Shown here piece by piece: positions 30,978 to 43,569 of a stretch of DNA of 64,000 nucleotides. The position numbers and the translations under genes are program-made. Position 1 is the stretch's first letter. Every line of letters starts with the position of its first letter. Location of the stretch: NCBI RefSeq assembly GCF_963576675.1, contig NC_088915.1:85631501-85695500 (forward strand), in the 5' to 3' direction. The stretch comes from Euphorbia lathyris. Lineage: Eukaryota > Streptophyta > Magnoliopsida > Malpighiales > Euphorbiaceae. The notes beneath the pieces were generated by a model. That model worked only from the letters and a program-made list of their open reading frames with translations. It made no database searches and was not told the DNA's origin.

Positions 30978-33900
30978 GCTATGTATGGATCGGCAGATCC
31001 TTTGTATTTAAATCCAAATGTTCCTCACGTAATGGACCTAATGATTGTGGACATTTGGGAAAGTTCCTCGGACGAGGAGGACGCTGATCGGAGAATTCCT
31101 ATCAATATTTGGGATGAATCTGATGATGAGCCGGAAATTGCCGTTATGACAAGATCAGGTCGAGTGGCCGAAAGGAAGGCGCCTATGGTTGAGACAGAAA
31201 TAGGGGAAGGATCAGCTCCCAAGCCAGATGACCAAGTCCTCGAGCAATTGAAGAAAACACAAGCTAAGTCTACGGTGTAGGAAGTCCTATGCCATTCTAA
31301 GTACCACCATGAGAATCTGATGAAGGAGCTGCAAAATTTGGTCATTTCTACCGACACTGAGCCAGCAGCGTTAGTAGGGGCAATTATGGCCCGGAAGAAT
31401 ACTGAAATCACTTTTACCGACGAAGATCTCCCGGAGGAGGGTAAGGCTCACAACAAGCCTTTGTACATCCGAGCTGAAATTAACGGGAAGAAGACTAGCT
31501 GTGTGATGGTTGATGATGGATCGGCCATTAATGTTTGCCCGCTGAAACTCTTGTCCAAGTTGGGAGTAGAAAGAGGAGATTTGACGGCCTCGGAAACCGT
31601 GATCAGGGCTTATGATGATAGCCGTAGACACATCGAATGAGTCTTCAAGGCTAAGCTGAAAGTAGGGCCGCATGAAGAGGAGACTGAATTCACTGTGCTG
31701 GATATACCGGTGACGTTTGCCGTGTTGTTGGGACGTCCATGGTTCCACAAGTTGGGAGGTGTGCCCTCCACGCTCCACCAAATGATCAAATTCCCCTTCG
31801 GGGAGGAGATAGTGACAATCAGAGCTGAGAAATTGAGTTCAGTGGCGGCATTGGGAATTGAGCCTCAGCTTTTCTCCGGATTCCAAGTTTCTGGGATCTA
31901 CGAGTCTAGCATGACCACCGATGTGGTGAAGATGATGAAAGGAGGTTTCATCCCTGGTATAGGCTTGGGGGCACACCATCAAGGGTTGCCAGAGTTTCCG
32001 GACTTCAAGAGTCAGAAAACCCGAAGGGGTTTGGGATATGAGCTGGGAGGTCCGTCCAACACAGGTGGTGAAGGAAAGGTGGGCCTAAAGAAGTATTTTA
32101 TGAATGAGGGGCACGGAAAGGTTTATTCGGGGACTCCCAAGTCATGGACTAGCACCGAAGGAAAGATTCTGTCAGGTTTTGAGATCTTCAATGATGTCAC
32201 CCGTTGGGGCAAAGGAGAGGCGAGCTGCTTCGTCGAGGAGATCATGATGTTAGATATGAATGCTGAGGAGCAGGTCATCACTATTGAAGCAACTGTGGGA
32301 GCGGTGGACGAGCCCAGTACCTCCAAGGCTTATGAGAAACCTGAGAACCCCGATGATGAAAATTGTATTACTGCTTTATTTGAATCCGATGATGTACTCG
32401 CCAACACTATCAATGAAATGAATTCTGATTTTGCTTACTTGCTTGATGTTGATTCTGATCATTCCATGCATTCTCATTCATATAACATGCCTACGTTTGA
32501 AATCAATACAATAGAAATGTCAACTTTCAATCTTGGCACGGATGAAAATCCTAAACTTATACAAATTGCTCAAGAATTAACTACTGAAGAGAGGAAAGAA
32601 TTTGAGAGAATAATTAAAAAATACGAAATAGTGTTTGCTTGGACATACGAAGACATGCCAGGAATCGATCAATCAATCGTAACTCACGGTATTACGACAT
32701 ACCCCAATGCTAAGCCCGTGAAACAGAAACTCCGACGCATGAGGCCGGAATGGGCAGATAAGATCAGAGAAGAAGTGAAGAAACAGTTAGAAGCGGGGTT
32801 CATCGAAGTAATCGACTATCCCTCTTGGGTCGCAAATGTAGTGCCCATCGCGAAGAAGGACGGCAAAGTGAGAATGTGCGTCGATTATAGAGATCTTAAC
32901 AAGGTGTGCCCCAAAGATGAATTCGCATTGCCTCACATCGACGTATTAATCGACAGTGCAGCATCGAGCGTCTTGCACACAAATGTGGACGGCTTCATGG
33001 GCTACATGCAAGTTCAAATGGCAGAAAAGCACAAGGCAAAGACCTCGTTCACAACTGAGTGGTTAACGTACTGCTATAGGGTAATGCCGTTTGGTTTGAA
33101 AATTTGCCGGGGCAACTTATCAACGGATGGCTACGGAACTGTTCCATGATATGATACACAAAGAGGTGGAAGTCTATGTGGACGACATGATGGTCAAGTC
33201 GGAGACGAGAGAGGGGCATTTCGCTGCACTTGAGAAGTTTTTGGCCCGAATTGCAGAATTCAAGCTAAGGTTGAACACGAAAAAGTGCTTCTTTGGCGTT
33301 TCATCGGGGAAGATCTTAGGCTATGTGATCAGTAACAAGGGGATTGAGGTGGATCCCGACAAAGTAAAGGCCATACAAGAAATGCCGGCGCCAAAGAATG
33401 AGAAAGAAGTGAGAGGATTCCTGGGGCAGGTTCAGTATATCAGCCGGTTCATAGCACGACTCACGGCGATCTGCGAGCCGATCTTTAAGCTGCTACGGAA
33501 AGATCAACCAACGATTTGGAATGATAAGTGCCAGCAAGTATTGGAGACTGTCCAGAACTATTTGTCTTATCCACCGGTTTTAAGACCGCCTAAACTTGGA
33601 AAACCGCTTCTCCTCTATGTAGCAATCGAGGAGCGATCTATTGGGGCAATGCTGGCCCAGGAAGGGGATACTGGTGTGGAGCACGCGGTGTATTATCTGA
33701 GTAAGAAGTTCCTGGAATACGAACTTAAGTATAACATGATCGAAAAGACGTGCGTGGCAGTGGTATGGCTAACAAAGAAGCTACGACACTATTTTCAATC
33801 TTACAAAGTAATCATTATTTCCCGGATGGATCCCGTGAAGTATCTGTACTGGACTCCGTCTCTAACAGGGAAGCTAGCCCGATGGTTGTTGCTCTTGTCC

Positions 33901-35771
33901 GAATTCGACATCGAATATGTAATGAAAAAGGTTATTAAGGGGAGAGCTGTAGCGGAGTTTTTGGCCAATCAGCCTCTAAATGCGGAAGAGGAAGAGGTAA
34001 ACTATGATTTCCCCGATGAGCACTTGAATGCGATCGAAGTTATACCGTGGAAAATGTTCTTCGACGGAGCGGTTAACTCAAATGGAGCCGGATTAGGAGT
34101 GCTACTTATCTCACCAGAAGGAGAAAGGGTCCCAATGGCAAAGAAGTTATCCTTCCCTCTAACCAATAATATGGCCGAGTATGAAGCGTGCATCTATGGG
34201 TTAGAGTCGTTAACAGCACTGGGAGCATCATATGTTGAAATCTGGGGCGACTCAAAACTGATTATCGAACAAGCACAGGGAAACTAGGAAGTAAGGGAAG
34301 AAAGGTTGCGCCCATACCTAGACCAATTGGAGGGACTGGAGCAGAGATTCAGCGAGTGTCGTTTTTATCACATTCCTCGAGCACAGAATCAGGCAGCGGA
34401 TGCTTTGGCCACTTTGGTGTCGGTATGGGATAATCCCCGGAACCTTGCCTCAAAGCCTTTGGTATTGAAGAGGTCTCACAAACCATGCTACGAAGATGTA
34501 ATGCTATTGGGAGCGGATGAAAGCCTTGGTATTTCGATATCGTAAACTTCATGAAAAGTGGAACATTCCCGGCAGAATCAGAACTTAGGGATCAGGCTGT
34601 GATTAGAAGGTTAGCTCAGCAGTTTGTCATCCACAACGACTTGCTTTACAAAAGGCACACCGATGGTTTACAACTGAGGTGCTTGGATGCGGGAGAAGCC
34701 CGTGAGGCAATGGAGTCAGTACACTCGGGAATTTGTGGGGCCCATATAGGAGGAGCAGTATTGGCAAAGAAAATCATAAGGCAAGGCTTCTATTGGCTCA
34801 CCATGGAAAGAGATTGTAATGAATATGCGAAGAAATGCCATGATTGTCAAATCCACGGAGATTATAATCACTTACCAGCTATGGAATTGCACGTGTTAGC
34901 ACCCATTTGGCCGTTTGCGGCTTGGGGCATTGACTTCATCGAGGAGGTGAGGCCTAATGCGTCAAACGGGCACAAATTCATTGCAGTCGCCATTGATTAC
35001 TTCACCAAGTGGGTAGAGGCGGAATCATTTAGCAAGTTGGGGTCTAAGCAGATGAGGAAGTTCATTGAAAAGCACTTGATCACCAGGTTCGGAGTGCCTC
35101 ATCACATGATTACGGATAATGGGGTCCAGTTTCAGGGAGAGGTGAGAAGTCTCTTCCAAGAGTACGGTATTGAGCATCATAGGTCTTCTCCGTATCGCCC
35201 ACAAGCTAATGGGGCAGTAGAGGCGGCTAACAAGAACCTTAAAAGGATTCTCATAAAGATATTAGAATCGCACCGGAACTGGCACGAACAGCTTCCGCTC
35301 GCTTTATGGGCTTATCGCACGATAGTTAGAACGTCAACTAGGGCAACGCCGTTCTCTTTGGTATATGGTGTGGAAGCCGTTCTCCCAATCGAGGTTGAAA
35401 AGCGATCGTTGAGAATCGCAGTAAAAGCAGAGATTCCTGAGACGGAATGGGTGAAGAAGTGATGTGAACAGTTAGCATTGGTAGACGAGAAAAGAATGGA
35501 GGCCCTTTACCATGTGCAGTTATATCAGAGAAGGATGGCCCGAGCCTTCAACCAAAAGGTCAAGGCCAGCCCTGTCAAAGAAGGGGACCTGGTGCTGAAG
35601 CAGATCCGAATGACGCACACCGACCCTAGGGGCAAGTACAGGCCAAACTGGGAAGGACCATTCCTCGTGAAGAAAATCCTAAGCAAAGGGGCGGTGAAGC
35701 TTACTACTATGGACGGCATGGAGTTCTCCGAACCTACCAATCTGGATAGGCTTAAGAAATACTTTTCGTAA
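30978..35771 (+). pseudogene. Pol of element 3 (PR, G-patch, RT, two RNase H, INT), multiply broken
   Basis: All pol domains are present in the element 1 order: DDGSAINVCP protease, GLGAHHQG G-patch, RT with CVDYRDLN and YVDD, RT-linked RNase H, second RNase H (FFDGA, WGDSKL), and integrase with CNEYAKKCHDCQ, GIDFI, ITDNGVQF and GAVEAANK. Breaks are TAG 31278-31280, TGA 31638-31640, a frameshift near 33100-33110, TAG 34285-34287, a frameshift near 34520-34530 and TGA 35460-35462. The integrase keeps the tryptophan (KWVEAE) and the frame lost in element 1. The C-terminus has no chromodomain. The copy is dead but each domain is almost full length. Confidence 0.92.
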
Positions 35772-35907
35772 AAAAAAAAGAAAAAAAAAAGAAAAAAAAA
35801 TGAAAATTCCCGATAGGTTGAAAACCCGCAAAGGGCGACCTATGCAACAATAAGGGACATCCCAATGGGTGAAAACCCAAAAGGGCACTCATTTGAAATC
35901 ATTCTCG
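35772..35907 (+). repeat. Post-pol A-rich tract and two hairpin units of element 3
   Basis: An A/G tract follows the pol stop, then two units near 35809-35843 (ATAGGT...ACCTAT) and 35861-35893. Element 3 sequence stops at about 35907, where the inverted leader stub begins. Confidence 0.6.
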
Positions 35908-36006
35908 TGAATGCATACGAAAAGAAGTAAAACGATCCGTCCCCGTTAAGGGCTTAGTGCATGCCTTCCGGAATCAAATTCTCGCTTCCCCAGCAGAGTC
36001 GCCACT
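35908..36006 (-). other. Leader stub and PBS on the outer side of LTR-D
   Basis: Read on the minus strand, LTR-D is followed by AG, the PBS (35987-36004, identical to that of LTR-C) and about 80 bp of leader, then stops. A 3' LTR should be followed by target DNA, so LTR-D once also served as a 5' LTR. This is the mark of unequal recombination between elements, or of a truncated tandem copy. Confidence 0.8.
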
Positions 36007-39000
36007 TGTTAGACGAGGTGCCGCGGCCTAATCTCCCGGGCGGACCGGGGGGTGGACAACCTCATGGCGACATAAGCGGTGATTGGCGCCGAAAGCAACC
36101 AATCATGGAATCAAGCTGCTCGGCAGGACCGGAGCTCGGAGATATGGAAGAGTCGCCACCCACGAATGGGAAAATGAACACCGATCCCTTACGGGAGACT
36201 GGTGTGGGTTCGGGAAACTTAGGTACGAGCCGAGAAGGCCAGCTCCTTTCCGGAGAAAGGCTACTAGGCACCCCGACATCGCCCGGTTATGAACCACCGG
36301 CCTCCTACTCAACATGTTAGGCGATAACGGACTAATCGTATACTTCTTTAAGTTTAAAATTCATTTGAAACCCTTTTCTTTCTCTTTTTAGAAACCGTTT
36401 TGAGCATATGATATTGAAAAGCCACATCAGTAAAGAATCACCCATTTATGTTTATACATACACAGAGAGGGGGAAGAAAGAAGTGATTTATTTACAACTG
36501 TATTAAATATTATATCGTGTGTTTATTCTACACTAACTTATTTCCCAAAAACGGATTTATTTACATGGTTCGCACTTTAATCGCCGTTGGAACGATTTAG
36601 GTGCGTTTTAAAACCCCGTTTGATGAAGTTTACCCGAATCGCCGTTGGAACGACTCGAGTATTTGAAAACGTTTGAGATAAAAAACCTTTTAATGAGAAA
36701 ACATGGGTAAACATACAAGTCAATTTTATTTTGTACAAATTCTTTAAGAAAATGGTTCAAAACTCTATTATTCGCAAAGAAAACGATTTTAATTACAATG
36801 ATCCTTTAATCCGCCTTTGGAACGGATTAGGGTTTTAAAACTTGGTATATTGAAGACGATTTGAAATATTAACAAGAATAACTCCATTTATTTACATTAC
36901 AAATCTAAAAAAACATTAGTTTAAATAATTCAATTGAAAACTCTCTTTTTGGTGATTTATTTTCCCCACTTACTTTAATGGACTCTTTAACTATTATAAT
37001 TACAATAAACTAACATTTACACTCAAATGAAGCCCTTTTGAAACATGGACCCATGAATGGGCCAAAAGAATAAAGAAAATGGTTTTAGACCATATATATA
37101 TATGTATACATTTAAATCAAAAAGAAAGATAAGAAAATAAGATTTAACCAAAAATCACTATATGTATATGAAGATAATAAACACAATATATCTTATACTT
37201 TGAAATGTGAAAATAATAAGTAAATCCTATAACTAAGAAAGTAATACTTATCTAAAAATAATTTAACTCAATAATCACTAAAATAATCCAAATATTCTAA
37301 AAAAAACTATACATATATATACATAATTAATATAGTTTAAATATCAAAAATACCGTATGCTAATGTCTATTCATTATTTCTCAAAATATCAAGTAACTAA
37401 TATTTAAATATAACCTAAGTTAATAAAAAACGGAAATACATATATATATATATTTATACTTATATTACAAAATAGAATAAAAAGAGATATACAAATATTC
37501 TAAAATAGATATATATACTAAAGTTCTAAAATAAGTTGAAAAACATGTATTACATAATCATATATATATATATACTAAGGATAAAAAGTCTAAAAGTTAA
37601 GAAAAAGGGACTGAAATGGCATTTTTTACATTTTGGCAGATTTACCGACGGAAAATCCGTCGGTAAACAGCCTTTAGTGACAGAATTGGCAAATTACAGC
37701 AGCACTCCAATATTTTCCAGATTTGTTCAAAAGCCTTAAATTAAATCTAATTCAATCGTTTTGGACTTCCGAACTACCGAAAATGGATCATAGTCGAAAA
37801 CGGAAGTTCCTAAAACGATGTTTTTATTTTAAAACATTATTTGGAAATTTCTTTTAAATTAAAAAAACTTATAATTACAACGTTTTCGACACCCGAACTA
37901 CCTTTTTATCGGATCACGGTTCGTATTGGGATGTCAAAACGAGGTTTTTATTTTAAAACAAAACCGAATTTTATTTAACACGAAACGAAAATTAAATAAA
38001 TATGCTAACTAAATAAAACGTGACAAAATAAATAAATGACTAAAGGAATAAAAAACTATAACATAAAAAAAAATAAATAGAAGGAGAGAAATAAATTAAA
38101 TAAAGAGTCTAGTCCTCGGATAATACCTTTAATTCGGTATCTGACAGTCGAAGCCGATTGATTCCACGAATCGCGAGCTTCCGTTTTTTAATGAAAATTT
38201 AGTAAAAATTGAACTTAGGAAATTTGGAATTTTTGAGAAAAAAAATATTTTTCTCAAAAAAATCCACTCTCTCTCTCTAAAAATGTTTAGAGTGAGAAAG
38301 TTTTCCTCTTCTAAAAAGGCCTCCCCCCTTTTTGCCTTGGGATCCGTGCCCTTATATAGGGAAACGGGTCCCGGAACTTTGGGCGACGCCCAAATAAAAT
38401 TGGGCGTCGCCCAAAGTTGTTGGGCGGCCGCCCAAGGCATGTTGGGCGGCCGCCCAACACTAAGTTGGGCTACCACCCAACATTGTTGGGCGGCCGCCCA
38501 ACGGCGTTGGGCAAGCGCCCAACAATGTTGGGCGGCCGCCCAACATTCATTGGGCGATCGCCCAACAATTGTTGGGCGAGCGCCCAACCATCGTTTGGCG
38601 TTCGCCCGACGTGGTTGGGCGCTCGCCCGACGACCTTCGGGGCGCGCCTCGCGCCGTCGGGCACGCGCACCCCGTGGCCGCCGAGCGCGCGTTTCGCGCC
38701 GTCGGACGCTCACACGTCGCGGCCGCCGAACGCGCACTTCGCGCCACCGGGCACGCACGCTCAATGGCCCACGAGAGCGCGCACCGTGCCACCAGACCCG
38801 GGCATTATTCGGACGTTAGAGGCGTGCCACTCGCGATGCGTCCGACGGACGCCGAGTGCACATCCCGTGCCGCCAAGCGGGCGTTCGACCATTGTCGTCC
38901 GCGTGCAGGATGCCGCTAAGCACCCGTGCCCTGCCGTTAATTTTCTTTGCTTATTATTCTTTATATTTTTTCAAAAACTTCCGGAACCAATCGCTTCAAC

Positions 39001-39050
39001 TGTTTTGTTTTCTAGGTTTTCGTCACAGGTCCTCCGACTCGGTGTCTACA
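36007..39050 (-). repeat. LTR-D: 3' LTR of the non-autonomous element
   Basis: On the plus strand it runs TGTTAGACGAGG to GGTGTCTACA, 3044 bp. U3 palindromes are at 38378-38640, TATATAA (minus) at 38352-38358, and the TTTACCGACGG hairpin near 37638-37664. It differs from LTR-E at only scattered positions by eye. It is bounded by a polypurine tract on one side and a PBS on the other. Confidence 0.93.
38352..38358 (-). promoter_or_regulatory. TATA box of LTR-D
   Basis: Minus-strand TATATAA between GGGTCCCG-side and GGATCC-side arms of the imperfect inverted repeat, as in LTR-A. Confidence 0.65.
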
Positions 39051-39068
39051 GTTGCCCCTACTTTTCTA
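39051..39068 (-). other. Polypurine tract of the non-autonomous element
   Basis: The reverse complement reads AGAAAAGTAGGGGCAAC directly before the LTR-D start, the same as in element 1. From here to about 39335 is unique 3' sequence matching 10771-10957. Confidence 0.8.
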
Positions 39069-39334
39069 TTTTGACAGTGATGTGTGTGTTTCGAAAACGT
39101 TTTTTGCTAACGCAACACATGCAATGTAAAACATATAAAAGTAAAAGACACATAAAGAGTAGGAGGGAGCATACCTGACCTTTGCGCTGCGCGCTCCGGC
39201 GTTGTGCTCTGATTCCTTCAGGCTCTGCTTTGGGTTGCACCGTGCTGCCTCTGAATCGGCTGCTAGGTAATATCCCACTTTTCGATTCCGGCCTACCTTG
39301 GCTGGCTGCGATGAGAATGGCTCTAACGCGTTTT

Positions 39335-39890
39335 GGTCTACGGCTGTGGGGATGATGGCTTAATAGCTACCCTAGTCTATGACTGCAGGGATGATGGCTA
39401 AATAGCTACCCTGGTTTACGACTGCAGGGATAATGGCTAAATAGCTACCCTAGTTCAAGATTGCGGGGATAATGGCTAAACAGCTACCCTAGTGCAAGAT
39501 CGCGGGGATAATGGCTAAACAGCTACCCTATTTCAAGATTGCGGGGATAATGGCTAAACAGCTACCCTATTTCAAGATCACGGGGATAATGGCTAAACAG
39601 CTACCCTGATTTACGACTGTGGGGATAATGGCTAAACAGCTACCCTATTTCAAGATTGCGGGGATAATGGCTAAACAGCTACCCTATTTCAAGATCACGG
39701 GGATAATGGCTAAACAGCTACCCTATTTCAAGATCGCGGGGATAATGGCTAAACAGCTACCCTGATTTACGACTGTGGGGATAATGGCTAAACAGCTACC
39801 CTATTTCAAGATTGCGGGGATAATGGCTAAACAGCTACCCTATTTCAAGATCACGGGGATAATGGCTAAACAGCTACCCTGACTTATGAC
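39335..39890. repeat. 39-bp minisatellite type b, reverse orientation (about 14 units)
   Basis: Plus-strand units read GGGGATAATGGCTAAACAGC plus TACCCTATTTCAAGATTGC, the reverse complement of the element 1 type b block. Confidence 0.95.
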
Positions 39891-40310
39891 TGTGGTAAAT
39901 ATGGCTCAAAAGCAACTCCGGTCTGCGACCATGAGTCGGATGGCTCAAAAGCAACTCCGATCTGCGACTGTGAGTCAGATGGCTCAAAAGCAACTCCGAT
40001 CTGCGACCGTGAGTCAGATGGCTCAAAAGCAACTCCGGTCTGCGACCGTGAGTCAGATGGCTCAAAAGCAACTCCGGTCTGCGACCGTGAGTCAAATGGC
40101 TCAAAAGCAACTCCGGTCTGCGACCGTGAGTCAAATGGCTCAAAAGCAACTCCGGTCTGTGACCGTGAGTCAAATGGCTCAAAAGCAACTCCGATCTGCG
40201 ACCGCGAGTCAGATGGCTCAAAAGCAACTCCGATCTGCGACCGCGAGTCAGGTGGCTCAAAAGCAACTCCGGTCTGCGACCGTGAGTCAGAATGGCTCAA
40301 AAGCAACCCT
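39891..40310. repeat. 39-bp minisatellite type a, reverse orientation (about 10.7 units)
   Basis: Plus-strand units read ATGGCTCAAAAGCAACTCCG plus GTCTGCGACCGTGAGTCAG, the reverse complement of the element 1 type a block, in the same a-then-b order relative to the element. Confidence 0.95.
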
Positions 40311-42612
40311 GGTCTCTAAATCGACCGCAGGTGTGTAGTGATGCATATAGATGGATGAATGTAGCCTAGTCTATGGATGCATGTAAACACCTATGTGTGT
40401 GTGTGCCGGTGACCGTGCATGTGTTTGAATGTGCATAAGTGTGGCTTATGTGTTTTGCTTTATGCGGATGTATGGACATGTGTGTATGCAAACTATGTAC
40501 ATGTGGATGAAATGCTCGGATGGATTCCCTTTTCATAGGCTTGGAGGATTTTTGTAGCTTCAGATCGAGAAATGATGGTTCGGGCCGTCCCTAAGGAGTG
40601 CGAGGATGAGGGCGAGGTTAAGTTTGAAACCAAGGGTTGTAAGGATGAGGATTTGGTCTTGATGAGCTCGTGTCAAAGGGACTCTCGCTTTTAACCAGAG
40701 TTTGACGTATTCATTTTCTCCCTAATTTTTGCCTGAGCTGCCCTTTTCGGGTTTTCAACCCAACGGGATCTCTCCGATATTCTCTATCTCTCTTTTTGCA
40801 TGAACTGCCCCTAGGGGTTTTCAATTCATCTTTTCTATATCTCACTGATTTTCTCTATCTCTCCTTTTGCTTGGATCGCCTCTTTTGAGATTTTCAATCC
40901 AACTTTTTTGTTCAATTTTTCTTCTCTTTTTCTTTCTTTCTTGATTGTGAATGATACCGGATAGCACAGGGGGCTTATATCCCCGCTAATCATTTGACGA
41001 TGAGTTCATGCCCGATGCCTTCGTTAATGGAGAAGCTTCCGAAAGTGAGATGAACGTTGATCTGATTGTAGGGTCGTGCCCCCGATTAAAGTTACCGTCT
41101 TGGCGTAGGTTAGAAGTTGATGCTAGCGTATGCCCCTGCCAACTCGAGGTGAGATTTCATGTGCGCCAAACTAGGGATACTGTCGTTGGGAGTAGCTATG
41201 GAGGAGAGACGCTCCGGTCGAAGTTTGACCCTTGAGAGGACCACATAGGAGCAGAGGAACCAGACTTCATGGAGCATGAGAGAGAGGAATAGTCTTCTTC
41301 TTCTTTTTTTTAGTTTTTCTTTTTTATAGATTTTGGATTGGTTTATGGGTGTTGGGGTGATTTCAGTTGAGATGGGGTGTCTATTGATGCGGGTGTTTTC
41401 ATCACAAATGCAACCGTCTAGCTTAAATAAAGCACCTGGCAAAGATACATTGAATTGTTTACTACTCAGTTTATTAACCACTGTCACCAAAGCATGCCCT
41501 TTTGGGGTTTTCACACTTCAGTTATTTTAACTCTCTCCTTTTACCCCAGAATTTCCAAATAAGCGCCCCGTGGGGTTTTCACTTATTGGGGTGTCCCTTA
41601 TTATTGCATAGGCCGTCCTTTGCGGATTTTCAACCTATCGGGATTTTCTTTCTTTCTTTTTTTTATTTTCATGAGAAGGATTCCTCGGTTCCCTCGAGAT
41701 TGATTAAAGTTCTGAACTTTGTTGCTTCCTTCGGCTTCCCTTGACTACGCATTTGATCTTTCTTCGTTACAGTGAGCTTTTCTCGTACATTTGATTACAC
41801 ATTTGTTGGACAATGTCAACCGCTCTTGCCACCTTGACGCCTCTTGGCTGATCACGTCAGCTTTTGATTTATTTTCTTTTACTTCCAATTGACTTGACTT
41901 TGCCCCAGGGCCTTTTTAGCATCATTTTTTTTTCTTCTTCCTTTGTTTAACTTTGAGTCATCATAGGTCTAACCCTTTCGTTGATCCTGGAACAAAATAC
42001 TTTATCGCTGATAGGTTAGTTGCCCCCGCCTCGTTCTAAATGGCGCACTCCTGTACTTGTGTCCCCCTTTGGGGGGAGAAATCTTTGTCGATGCCTCAGT
42101 GTAAGTATGGCTCTGAGGGCTTGTTGCTTGCTCCATATTTTCTTTTCTTTTTCTCTCTTTTGGACTTTGTTGATTGTTGCTCAATCTTCTTCTTGGCAAA
42201 AGCCGGTGAGAACCCTTCGTTTTATGGATCTACGTCCGACTTATTATTGTAGAGTCAGGGAATCGCTTCTCATGATTTATTTTGCTTTTTTTTTATTCTC
42301 TTAATTTTCTCTCTTCAGTGGTTAAGTACTGAGCAATAAGTATATTCTAGAGCTTATGTCCGTGCCATGATAGAAGCGAGAATATCTCAATTAAGTGGAT
42401 ATCAAATGTAAGTACGTATGTTTAGGATAACCTTGCTGAAACGAAATTTCATTGAATTCAAAAGGAGGTTAATAACATCTTGTGGAATAGAAGATAAAAT
42501 AAAAGACAAGGATAAAGACTACAAGTGCAATCCTCTCTCTCATACTACTTCAGGAAACTTCAAGTTCTCCTGCTTCATAAGCGTCCTCAATCTAGAGAAC
42601 CTCTTCTTTCGT
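40311..42612 (-). other. Gene-free middle region of the non-autonomous element, with hairpin units
   Basis: No coding sequence is supported. Between about 40730 and 41645 at least six units of the GAAAACCC/GGGTTTTC hairpin type occur, the same motif that follows pol in elements 1 and 3, separated by CT-rich sequence. Where pol should be there is nothing recognisable. Confidence 0.55.
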
Positions 42613-43425
42613 TTATCCTGATCCGTGGTAGACCTCACCGTTCAAGGAACAAGTCGAAGACTTCATCCGCTGAGAAGGATTTGGGTCACTTATTTTCCCA
42701 GCTTCGATGAGATCTTGGATTTCATGCTTCAACTTCATGCAAGTGCTTGTTTCGTGACCATATTTCTGGTGGAAGTGGCAGTAGCCCCTGCGTTTGACTA
42801 ATTCAGTGGTTGGACCTCCCATCGCTGGTAGGGGATGAAGTATATCATGCATTTGTAGACCCTTCAACACTTCTAATAAGGGTTGAGTGAAAGTGGAGAA
42901 TTCCCTTCCCTCCCTTTTATACTGAGTGGGCGACGGAGGGCGAACAACCCTGGTAATCTCATGTCCCCGATGGTGTGGATCTTGTTGTGTTCGTGAAATA
43001 TGGTGTGAGACTACCCTTGGTGGAGTGAATATTTGTGGATTAACTTGTGACGCAAGCTGGAACATAGGTTTCTCCATAGCAGCTTTTGGGATCTCCGCAA
43101 CCAGTGACTCGCTCAGGACCTCCATGACCAACCTTTTCAGCTCTATCTTGAATTCATCTGAAGCAAGGATATCGGGAAGAACTCGCTCGATTTCTGCTCT
43201 GAGATTGAAATCTCATATCATCTCTTGGGAATTTTCAACCCCCTCATGCTTAGTATTCTCCGGATCATTAAGAGCACGTTTGAACTCATCAGAAAAGATG
43301 TATTTGGCTAAAGCCCCTTGCACACGGCTCTTAAGATTGTGGTTTGAATTGCTGGACTGGGCCATGAGTTGGGTTTCTAACAAGGAAAGAGAAAGGATCG
43401 GTGAGTGGAGCTTTTTAGGCATCAT
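42613..43425 (-). pseudogene. Gag remnant of the non-autonomous element: C-terminal part and zinc knuckle
   Basis: One minus-strand frame of about 270 codons carries a single in-frame TGA at 43213-43215. The C-terminal part matches element 3 gag: FTQPLLEVLKGL aligns with FDQTYAKVFERL, and the knuckle YCHFHQKYGHETSTC is followed by LKHEIQDLIEAGKI. The capsid region and all extra modules are missing. The N-terminal part (MAQSSNSNHN, then two similar stretches ending in SDEFKRAL and SDEFKIEL) has no counterpart in the other gags. The product could at most bind RNA or join a particle made by a full gag. The TGA may once have been CGA. Confidence 0.75.
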
Positions 43426-43569
43426 GAATTTTGATGATGCACGTGCGATGCGAATGCTAAAGCTATCTACTTGTGCCTCCTATAGATGGATGTATGATTT
43501 ATGCATGATTCGTGGTCTGCGCTTTATTTCTTACAACATAAACACGATTTGACTGGAGCTAAACCCCTT

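Larger units (their letters stand above)
23624..35907 (+). mobile_element. Element 3, left part: Tat/Ogre-like retrotransposon from 5' LTR to pol end
   Basis: It has LTR-C, a PBS, a 1.9-kb leader, gag, pol and two post-pol hairpin units. At about 35908 it meets a minus-strand leader fragment. Its continuation, the PMD region, reappears at 51025-52825 beyond the minus-strand element. Against element 1, roughly 0.5 kb between the hairpin block and PMD exon 6 is missing at the interruption. Confidence 0.88.

Noticed and set aside
40311..42612. Host gene hidden in the middle of the non-autonomous element
   Set aside because: ORFs are short, CT-rich and unsupported; repeated hairpin units and the position between gag remnant and minisatellite mark it as element sequence.
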